Below, one piece after another: positions 51,301 to 63,300 of a stretch of 64,000 bases of DNA (within the stretch, counting starts at the first letter, position 1; the number at the start of each line of letters is the position of its first letter). A program made the position numbers and the translations under genes. This stretch comes from Physella acuta (lineage: Eukaryota; Mollusca; Gastropoda; Physidae). The notes under the pieces were generated by a model. It was not told where the DNA came from. It saw only the letters and a program-made list of their open reading frames with translations, and searched no databases. The stretch spans positions 248,001 to 312,000 of the forward strand of contig NW_026732674.1 of the NCBI RefSeq assembly GCF_028476545.1, written 5' to 3'.

Positions 51301-54300
51301 CACAGACCAAAGATCCAACCGCAGTGCAGCCCCATCTGAGGAAATGTTTTGAGAACATTGCTAAGGTTGGTAGCTAAACTTAACAGCAGTGCAGCCCCAT
51401 CTGAGGAAATGTTTTGAGAACATTGCCAAGGTTGGTAGCTAAACTTAACAGCAGTCCAGCCCCATCTGAGGAAATGTTTTGAGAACATTGCTAAGGTTGG
51501 TAGCTAAACTTAACGGCAGTCCAGCCCCATCTGAGGAAATGTTTTGAGAACATTGCCAAGGTTGGTAGCTAAACTTAACAGCAGTCCAGCCCCATCTGAG
51601 GAAATGTTTTGAGAACATTGCCAAGGTTGGTAGCTAAACTTAACAGCAGTCCAGCCCCATCTGAGGAAATGTTTTGAGAACATTGCCAAGGTTGGTGGCT
51701 AAACTTAACAGCAGTCCAGCCCCATCTGAGGAAATGTTTTGAGAACATTGCTAAGGTTGGTAGCTAAATTTAATAAACAGCAGCCCTATCTGAGGAAATG
51801 TTTTGAGAACATTGCTAAGGTTGGTAGCTAAATTTAATAAAGATTCATATTTACAACCTTTTTTATAAATTAATATGTTTATTCTATATTTAATTCCACT
51901 TTACAAGTCCATAAAAAGTATTCTTTTCATAACTTTTTTTTACAGTTGTGTAATTTAAATTTTAATTAATTTCATTTGTTTTTATACAAAAATTTTTTAA
52001 GAATTAAAATTATTTATCTCTGCCGTGAAATGTTTAGCTTAAGTTTGAGGAGGATCTGAAGATCACCCAGATGTATTCTGGGGAGGGAGAGTGTGTCAAC
52101 TTTAGAGAGACTTTGTATCCCACTGGAAATGTTGAAGACTGGATGCTGGAGATTGAGAGAGTCATGAAGGAGTCACTCCGGATGATCATCAAGGAGTCAC
52201 TCAAAAACTACCAACAGGTTTGTATTTCTGAATTTTATTCTATTTAATTTGTATGTGTCTTTTACAGTAACACATTCAACTTGTTTTTCTTTAACATCAT
52301 TCTATCAACCAACTGGAAACTTATTTGGACCATCATGTTCTCAACTCACCTCTTCAAAACAGACCATACATAGCACATACACATAGAAAGTTTTTGGCTA
52401 ATGATATGGGTGATTATATTTGTTTAGATTCCAAGAACAGAGTGGGTTTTGAAGTGGCCAGGTCAAGTGGTCATTGCAGGATGCCAGACGTACTGGAGCA
52501 GTGAGGTCACAGCTGAGCTGGAGAAGGGTTCTCTGAAGGAACACTTCAAGGTAAACACAGACACACAACTTTTTACATAACTTCAACATGCAACTTTTTA
52601 CATAACATCATCAACATGCAACTTTTTACATAATATCACCAACATGCAACTTGTTACATAACATCATTAACATGCAACTTTTTACATAACATCACCAACA
52701 TGCAACTTGTTACATAACATCACCAACATGCAACTTTTTACATAACATCACCAACATGCAAAAAGAATATTGCTCTGCTGTGAAAGTGGGTATTTAAACT
52801 GACTCCAGTTGCGAAAGTGGGTTTCTAAAAGAATATTGCTCCTGTTGTGAAAGTGGTTTTCTAAAAGAATATTCCTCCTGTTGTGAAAGTGGGTTTCTAA
52901 ACAAACAGTGCTCCTGTTGCAAAAGTGAGTCTCTAAATAAACATCGCCCCTGTTGTGTCTCCCTAGCTGGTGCTGGCCCAGCTGGATGACCTGAGAGGTC
53001 TGGTGAGGAAGGACATCTCCAAGATTGGCCGCATGACACTGTCAGCTCTTATAGTCATAGAGGTGCATGCTAGAGATGTGGTAGCCAAGATGGTGGATGA
53101 GAATGTCAACAATGCTAATGACTTTGAGTGGATCAGTCAGCTCAGGTGACTCTCACAGCAAAACTTTATTTATTTCTACATGTTTACATTCAGTTTCATT
53201 TCTGTTTTAGATGGATTCAATTCATTCAGTTACATTTTTCTTTTACATGTATACACTCAAAGCTTAAGTTCTGTTTTAGATTTATTCTCATTTAGGACTG
53301 TTCATTCAAATCTTAATTTCATACTTACATAATCAATTTAATATGTTAATTAGATGTAATCTTTTTATAATTAAATTCCATTTAAAATTTTTAAAAAAAT
53401 GTTCATGTAAATATTTTAAAAAAAATGTAGGGCCTATTCATGCAAAGCAAAATTTCTTTCATTGTATGGCATTAAGTTCTTTGTCCTCTGCCTGTTGTAG
53501 ATATTACTGGCTGTATCATCTGTGTATAGCATTAAGTTCTTTGTCCTCTGCCTGTTGTAGATATTACTGGCTGTATCATCTGTGTATAGCATTAAGTTCT
53601 TTGTCCTCTGCCTGTTGTAGATATTACTGGCTGTATCATCTGTGTATAGCATTACGTTCTTTGTCCTCTGCCTGTTGTAGATATTACTGGCTGTATCATC
53701 TGTGTATAGCATTAAGTTCTTTGTCCTCTGCCTGTTGTAGATATTACTGGCTGTATCATCTGTGTATAGCATTACGTTCTTTGTCCTCTGCCTGTTGTAG
53801 ATATTACTGGCTGGAAGATGAAAACTTGTACCAGCGTGCTGTCAATGCTCAGTTCCCCTATGGCTATGAATATCTGGGGAACACTGGACGTTTGGTCATC
53901 ACCCCCCTCACAGATAGGTCAGTGTCTGGGAGAGGTTAATGAGATATATAACTGCTTTAAGAATGGCATTTGACTGATTTTGTAATGGTTAACAGAGCCT
54001 GGTGTCAAATGAACTATGGGAAACTGGTTTGGGGTGTTGTCCACATTGTTTTATTGTGCAACTATTATAAAGATGTGTGGGTAACAACGGTATATTATGA
54101 TAGGATATGCACATCAATCTTTAAACTATGTAATTCAGTGGTCTAAAGTTGAACGACCTGTGTTGTTTTAGGTGTTATCTGACCTTGACTGGAGCTCTTC
54201 ACCTGAAGTTTGGTGGAGCCCCTGCAGGACCTGCAGGAACAGGCAAGACAGAGACCACCAAAGTAAGGGGACATAACTATAACATCAAGTGCTAACAACA

Positions 54301-57300
54301 TTGAGTTATCTTGCTATGGCATTCTTCTTATGGATTTAATATTATTATAAATAAACAATATATATTCATCAAAAAATTTTAAAATATTTCAATTGTTTGT
54401 TCTTATTTCTACTGTATTTTTAACTTTCCTTCAGGATTTGGCCAAAGCTTTTGCCATACAGTGTGTTGTCTTCAACTGCTCTGATCAGCTTGATTTCATG
54501 GCTATGGGAAAGTTTTTCAAAGGACTTGCCAGGTAAATTCTCAATTGAACAAGCCAGAGTGTATCTTTTTTTTAATAAATTTAACTTATAAATTGAAAAG
54601 AAAAATGGAATATAACTTCTCAACTTCCTTTTTAAAATTTGGTATCTAGAACCTGACCTGACCACCATTTGTAAAAAAAAAAGTTTTTCACATTCTTCCT
54701 TCTATCTGTAGTGCTGGAGCCTGGGCCTGTTTTGATGAGTTTAACCGTATTGACATCGAGGTGTTGTCTGTGGTGGCACAGCAGATTACCACAATCCAGA
54801 AAGCTCAAGCTGACAGAGTGGGTCTCAGTTCACATTCTTAAACCTTTTAACTATTGAACATTGTATAGGAACACTGTTTTTTTTAAAGCTTTTAGATAAC
54901 ATTTAATTATTCTAAGTCCTCCATCTAACATAGTAAACATTTAGTTAACTTTTTTATTTAATTTTTTTTTTTTAATAAGAGAAATGTATATTACATATAT
55001 TGTGTTCACCATAGGTGATAATTAATTTAAAAAATCCTTTCATGTACAAGTATGTTGTCAACATTTTAAACAAATTTACCTTGTTATGACTGTGTGTAAC
55101 CATTGAACATGTTTTCCCCCAGATTGACCGTTTCATCTTTGTTATGATTGTGTGTAACCATTGAACATGTTTTCCCCCAGATTGACCGTTTCATCTTTGT
55201 TATGATTGTGTGTAACCATTGAACATGTTTTCCCCCAGATTGACCGTTTCATCTTTGTTATGATTGTGTGTAACCATTGAACATGTTTTCCCCCAGATTG
55301 ACCGTTTCATCTTTGAAGGAGTGGAGCTGGTGCTGAAGGCCTCATGTGCTGTGTTTATCACCATGAACCCTGGCTATGCTGGGAGGACAGAACTTCCTGA
55401 CAATCTCAAGGTAAAACCTCTAGGTGTCTCAACACAAACTTTTCCACATCAGGTTTCTATACAACTATGTGAATATCTGAATATACATTTCTTGATAAAA
55501 TAAAATTTAACTTTATGGGAGGACAGAACTCCCAGACAATCTTAAGGTAAAACCTCTAGGTGTCTCAACACAAACTTTTCTATACAACTATGTGAATATT
55601 TGAATATATATTTCTTGATAAAATCAAATTTAACTTAATGGGAGGACAGAACTCCCTGACAATCTCAAGGTAAAACTACTAGGTGTCTCAACACAAACTT
55701 TTCTATACAACTATGTGAATATTTGAATATATATTTCTTGATAAAATCAAATTTAACTTAATGGGAGGACAGAACTCCCTGACAATCTCAAGGTAAAACT
55801 ACTAGGTGTCTCAACACAAACTTTTCTATACAACTATGTGAATATTTGAATATATATTTGTTGATAAAATAAAATTTAACTTAATGGGAGGACAGAACTC
55901 CCAGACAATCTCAAGGTAAAACCTCTAGGTGTCTCAACACAAACTTTTCTATACAACTATGTGAATATTTGAATATATATTTCTTGATAAAATAAAATTT
56001 AACTTAATGGGAGGACAGAACTCCCAGACAATCTCAAGGTAAAACTACTAGGTGTCTCAACACAAACTTTTCTATACAACTATGTGAATATTTGAATATA
56101 TATTTGTTGATAAAATAAAATTTCACTTAATGGGAGGACAGAACTCCCAGACAATCTTAAGGTAAAACCTCTAGGTGTCTCAACACAAACTTTTCTATAC
56201 AACTATGTGAATATTTGAATATATATTTCTTGATAAAATCAAATTTCACTTAATGGGAGGACAGAACTCCCTGACAATCTCAAGGTAAAACTACTAGGTG
56301 TCTCAACACAAACTTTTCTATACAACTATGTGAATATTTGAATATATATTTCTTGATAAAATAAAATTTAACTTAATGGGAGGACAGAACTCCCAGACAA
56401 TCTCAAGGTAAAACCTCTAGGTGTCTCAACACAAACTTTTCTATACAACTATGTGAATATTTGAATATATATTTGTTGATAAAATAAAATTTAACTTAAT
56501 GGGAGGACAGAACTCCCAGACAATCTCAAGGTAAAACTACTAGGTGTCTCAACACAAACTTTTCTATACAACTATGTGAATATTTGAATATATATTTGTT
56601 GATAAAATAAAATTTAACTTAATGGGAGGACAGAACTCCCTGACAATCTCAAGGTAAAACCTCTAGGTGTCTTAACACAAACTTTTCTATACAACTATGT
56701 GAATATTTGAATATACATTTGTTGATAAAATAAAATTTAACTTAATGGGAGGACAGAACTCCCTGACAATCTCAAGGTAAAACTACTAGGTGTCTCCACA
56801 CAAACTTTTCTATACAACTATGTGAATATTTGAATATACATTTGTTGATAAAATAAAATTTAACTTAATGGGAGGAGAGAACTCCCTGACAATCTCAAGG
56901 TAAAACCACTAGGTGTCTCAACACAAACTTTTCTATACAACTATGTGAATATTTGAATATACATTTGTTGATAAAATAAAATTTAACTTAATGGGAGGAC
57001 AGAACTCCCAGACAATCTCAAGGTAAAACCTCTAGGTGTCTCAACACAAACTTTTTTATACAACTATGTGAATATTTGAATATACATTTGTTGATAAAAT
57101 AAAATTTAACTTAATGGGAGGACAGAACTCCCAGACAATCTCAAGGTAAAACCTCTAGGTGTCTTAACACAAACTTTTCTATACAACTATGTGAATATTT
57201 GAATATACATTTGTTGATAAAATAAAATTTAACTTAATGGGAGGACAGAACTCCCTGACAATCTCAAGGTAAAACCTCTAGGTGTCTCAACACAAACTTT

Positions 57301-60300
57301 TCTATACAACTATGTGAATATTTGAATATACATTTGTTGATAAAATAAAATTTAACTTAATGGGAGGAGAGAACTCCCTGACAATCTCAAGGTAAAACAA
57401 TTAGGTGTCTCCACACAAACTTTTCTATACAACTATGTGAATATTTGAATATACATTTGTTGATAAAATAAAATTTAACTTAATGGGAGGACAGAACTCC
57501 CTGACAATCTCAAGGTAAAACCTCTAGGTGTCTCCACACAAACTTTTCTATACAACTATGTGAATATTTGAATATACATTTGTTGATAAAATAAAATTTA
57601 ACTTAATGGGAGGAGAGAACTCCCTGACAATCTCAAGGTAAAACCTCTAGGTGTCTTAACACAAACTTTTCTATACAACTATGTGAATATTTGAATATAC
57701 ATTTGTTGATAAAATAAAATTTAACTTAATGGGAGGACAGAACTCCCAGACAATCTCAAGGTAAAACCTCTAGGTGTCTTAACACAAACTTTTCTATACA
57801 ACTATGTGAATATTTGAATATACATTTGTTGATAAAATAAAATTTAACTTTATGGGAGGACAGAACTCTCTGACAATCTCAAGGTAAAACCACTAGGTGT
57901 CTCAACACAAACTTTTCTATACAACTATGTGAATATTTGAATATACATTTGTTGATAAAATAAAATTTAACTTAATGGGAGGACAGAACTCCCAGACAAT
58001 CTCAAGGTAAAACCTCTAGGTGTCTTAACACAAACTTTTCTATACAACTATGTGAATATTTGAATATACATTTGTTGATAAAATAAAATTTAACTTAATG
58101 GGAGGACAGAACTCCCTGACAATCTCAAGGTAAAACCTCTAGGTGTCTCAACACAAACTTTTCTATACAACTATGTGAATATTTGAATATACATTTGTTG
58201 ATAAAATAAAATTTAACTTAATGGGAGGAGAGAACTCCCTGACAATCTCAAGGTAAAACCTCTAGGTGTCTTAACACAAACTTTTCCAGTTATGGATGTT
58301 TTATGCAAATAAAATTCACTATACATTTGCTGATAAAAGCAAATTTGTGATTGTCAAATCATTTCGTCTTTTTTCACACACACCTATTTTGGGGATTTAT
58401 TATATACTTTAAGGTTGTTTTTTTATGAACATTAAAATTTGCATTTATTTACGATAGATTTATTTTTTTCCCTTACAAATAAAATTTTTAAATTTGCTTT
58501 AAAATTTGTTGAAACAAGTTATACTAAATCTTAAAATTTTTGTTAATTTGTGATATTGAGTCAAATCACTGGGAACATACTCTGTATAACTGTGTGAGAC
58601 TAAAAAATTTGTAATCTTCAATAGTTTATTTATTTCTCTATAACCATGAAGCTAAAAGATTTGCAATATTCTATAGTTTATTTATTTCTGTATAACCATG
58701 AAGCTAAAAGATTTGCAATATTCTATAGTTTATTTATTTCTGTATAACCATGAAGCTAAAAGATTTGCGATCTTCTATAATTTATTTATTTCTGTATAAC
58801 TGTGTGAGGCTAAAAAGTTTGCGATCTTCTATAATTTATTTATTTCTGTATACTTGTGTGAGGCTAAAAAGTTTGCAATCTTCTATAATTTATTTATTTC
58901 TGTATAACTGTGTGAGGCTAAAAAGTTTACAATCTTCTACTCACCAGGCCTTGTTCAGACCTGTGGCCATGATGGTGCCTGACTACGCCCTCATTGCTGA
59001 GATTTCACTTTTCTCTTTTGGCTTCTCAAATGCCAAGGCCTTGTCTCAAAAAATTGTGACAACATTCAAACTATCTTCTGAACAGCTGAGTTCACAGGTA
59101 GGTCAGGGTTTAGTTTATAGTAGGTCATGGCCTAATTCACAGGTAGGTCATGGTTTAGTTTATAGTAGGTCATGACCTAATTTATAGGTAGGTAATGGTT
59201 TAGTTTATAGTAGGTCATGGCCTAATTTACAGGTAGGTCATGGTTTAGTTCTCAGATTTAGTGTACAGGTATATCGTGACTTTCTCTATCAGCAGTACAA
59301 ACTGTTACATTATAGTTAATCAAAGAAACTGTTAAACTTTGAATAGGACTTTGGTTAAACTGTTAAACTCTGTACAGGACCATTATTACTTTGGTTAAAC
59401 TGTTTAACTTTGTACAGGACCATTATGACTTAGGTTAAACTGTTTAACTCTGTACAGGACCATTATGACTTTGTTAAACTGTTAAACTCTGTACAGGACC
59501 ATTATGACTTTGGTTAAACTGTTAAACTCTGTACAGGACCATTATTACTTTGGTTAAACTGTTAAACTCTGTACACTACCATTATGACTGATTAAACTGT
59601 TAAACTCTGTACAGGACCATTATGACTTTGTTAAACTGTTAAACTCTGTACAGGACCATTATGACTTTGGTTAAACTGTTAAACTCTGTACAGGACCATT
59701 ATTACTTTGGTTAAACTGTTAAACTCTGTACAGGACCATTATGACTTTGGTTAAACTGTTAAACTCTGTACAGGACCATTATTACTTTGGTTAAACTGTT
59801 AAACTCTGTACAGGACCATTATGACTTTGTTAAACTGTTAAACTCTGTACAGGACCATTATTACTTTGGTTAAACTGTTAAACTCTGTACAGGACCATTA
59901 TGACTTTGTTAAACTGTTAAACTCTGTACAGGACCATTATGACTTTGTTAAACTGTTAAACTCTGTACAGGACCATTATTACTTTGTTAAACTGTTAAAC
60001 TCTGTACAGGACCATTATGACTTTGGTTAAACTGTTAAACTCTGTACAGGACCATTATGACTTTGGTTAAACTGTTAAACTCTGTACAGGACCATTATTA
60101 CTTTGGTTAAACTGTTTAACTCTGTACACTACCATTATGACTGATTAAACTGTTAAACTCTGTACAGGACCATTATGACTTTGTTAAACTGTTAAACTCT
60201 GTACAGGACCATTATTACTTTGGTTAAACTGTTAAACTCTGTACAGGACCATTATTACTTTGGTTAAACTGTATAACTCTGTACAGGACCATTATTACTT

Positions 60301-63300
60301 TGTTAAACTGTTAAACTCTGTACAGGACCATTATGACTTTGGTTAAACTGTTAAACTCTGTACAGGACCATTATGACTTTGGTTAAACTGTTAAACTCTG
60401 TACAGGACCATTATTACTTTGGTTAAACTGTTAAACTCTGTACAGGACCATTATGACTTTGGTTAAACTGTTAAACTCTGTACAGGACCATTATTACTTT
60501 GGTTAAACTGTTTAACTCTGTACACTACCATTATGACTGATTAAACTGTTAAACTCTGTACAGGACCATTATGACTTTGGTTAAACTGTATAACTCTGTA
60601 CAGGACCATTATGACTTTGTTAAACTGTTAAACTCTGTACAGGACCATTATGACTTTGGTTAAACTGTTAAACTCTGTACAGGACCATTATGACTTTGTT
60701 AAACTGTTAAACTCTGTACAGGACCATTATGACTTTGGTTAAACTGTTAAACTCTGTACAGGACCATTATGACTTTGTTAAACTGTTAAACTCTGTACAG
60801 GACCATTATGACTTTGTTAAACTGTTAAACTCTGTACAGGACCATTATGACTTTGTTAAACTGTTAAACTCTGTACAGGACCATTATGACTTTGTTAAAC
60901 TGTTAAACTCTGTACAGGACCATTATGACTTTGGTTAAACTGTTAAACTCTGTACAGGACCATTATGACTTTGTTAAACTGTTAAACTCTGTACAGGACC
61001 ATTATGACTTTGTTAAACTGTTAAACTCTGTACAGGACCATTATGACTTTGTTAAACTGTTAAACTCTGTACAGGATCATTATGACTTTGTTAAACTGTT
61101 AAACTCTGTACAGGACCATTATGACTTTGTTAAACTGTTAAACTCTGTACAGGACCATTATTGCTTTAGTTAAACTGTTAAACTCTGTACAGGACCATTA
61201 TGACTTTGTTAAACTGTTAAACTCTGTACAGGACCATTATTGCTTTAGTTAAACTGTTAAACTCTGTACAGGACCATTATGACTTTGTTAAACTGTTAAA
61301 CTCTGTACAGGACCATTATTGCTTTAGTTAAACTGTTAAACTTTGTACAGGACCATTATGACTTTGGTATGAGAGCAGTCAAGTCTGTCATCTCGGCCGC
61401 TGGTAACCTCAAGAGGATGTACCCTGACATGGAGGAGGTTAGTAGCTTTATCATGTTTAAATTCTACCTGTGTCCATCTTTTATCGACACTATTTAAATT
61501 CCACATAGATTATATGTGGCACGCTGCACATAAAATGTGTAATTCTATGAATCCAATGTAAATGACAGGAGCTGATTGCACTCAGAGCTATCAGGGATGT
61601 GAATGTGCCCAAATTCCTGGTGGATGATCTCAAACTCTTCAGTGGTATTGTGTCTGATCTCTTCCCTAACATCAAGTGAGTTTTATTGTAACTAAACTTT
61701 TCATTACACTGGGTAAAATCTACAGTCTAACATCAGGTTTGATGATTTGCCTTCTTATCTTCAATTTTTTAAACTGCTCAAGCTAAATTGCTAACATTGA
61801 ATAATTTTTATTTAGTGTTTTATGCCTTAAAATGTCTTCAAATTAAATGATTATTCAATCAATTTAGTAAGCTAATAATTAATGAGTGAAGCTGACAATT
61901 TTTCTGTGATATGTTTATTAGAGAAGAGCCCATTGATTATGGAGAGATGGAAACTTCACTTAGAAAGTCTTGTACCAAAAGTGGCCTCAAGGATGTTGAT
62001 GGTGAGATCCTAATTGGCATAGTAAAAAAATTTATGCATTTTATGTTTCAAAATTAATCTGGCTTTTTTTATTGTAGTTAAATTATAGTTGTTATATTTA
62101 AAAAAAAATTGGAAGCAGGTGAATACTTGGCTCCACATTAAAAACCTGAATTAAAACAATGCTAAGTAATTGTGTTTTACCCTGGCCAGGTTTTATCAAC
62201 AAGTGTATCCAATTGTTTGAGACAACAGTTGTCAGACATGGTCTTATGTTGGTTGGTCCAACCTGCTCAGGTAAAACAAAGGTAAGAAAGGTTTTGTTAA
62301 CAGCTCTTCATTTCAAACATTACTTTTTGCTTACAAATATTTAAAAAACTAAACCTAAAATATTGTCTGTGCCCAATTTATTTATTTTTGGATGCTCTAG
62401 AAAGCTCATTGTTTAACCATAAACTCCTCATGTGTCTAGTGCAATAATGCTCAGTATTTAACAATAAAATCTTCCTGTGTCTAGTGCTATGAAATGCTCA
62501 GTATTTAACCATAAAATCTTCCTGTGTCTAGTGCTATGAAATGCTCAGTATTTAACCATAAAATCTTCCTGTGTCTAGTGCTATGAAATGCTCAGTATTT
62601 AACCATAAAATCTTCCTGTGTCTAGTGCTATGAAATGCTCAGTATTTAACCATAAAATCTTCCTGTCTAGTGCTATGAAATGCTCAGTATTTAACCATAA
62701 AATCTTCCTGTGTCTAGTGCTATGAAATGTTCAGTATTTAACCATAAAATCTTCCTGTGTCTAGTGCTATGAAATGCTCAGTATTTAACCATAAAATCTT
62801 CCTGTCTAGTGCTATGAAATGCTCAGTATTTAACAATAAAATCTTCCTGTGTCTAGTGCTATGAAATGCTCAGTATTTAACCATAAAATCTTCCTGTCTA
62901 GTGCTATGAAATGCTCAGTATTTAACAATAAAATCTTCCTGTGTCTAGTGCTATGAAATGTTCAGTATTTAACAATAAAATCTTCCTGTGTCTAGTGCTA
63001 TGAAATGTTCAGTATTTAACCATAAAATCTTCCTGTGTCTAGTGCTATGAAATGCTCAGTATTTAACCATAAAATCTTCCTGTCTAGTGCTATGAAATGC
63101 TCAGTATTTAACAATAAAATCTTCCTGTGTCTAGTGCTATGAAATGCTCAGTATTTAACAATAAAATCTTCCTGTGTCTAGTGCTATGAAATGCTCAGTA
63201 TTTAACCATAAACTCCTCCTCTTTCTAGTGCTATGAAATGCTCAGTATTTAACAATAAAATCTTCCTGTGTCTAGTGCTATGAAATGTTCAGTATTTAAC

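Noticed and set aside
52140-52205. Internal duplication [13 protein letters not shown] in DNAH1 exon 23
   Set aside because: The vertebrate protein has the same length here, so this is similarity between helices and not an insertion.
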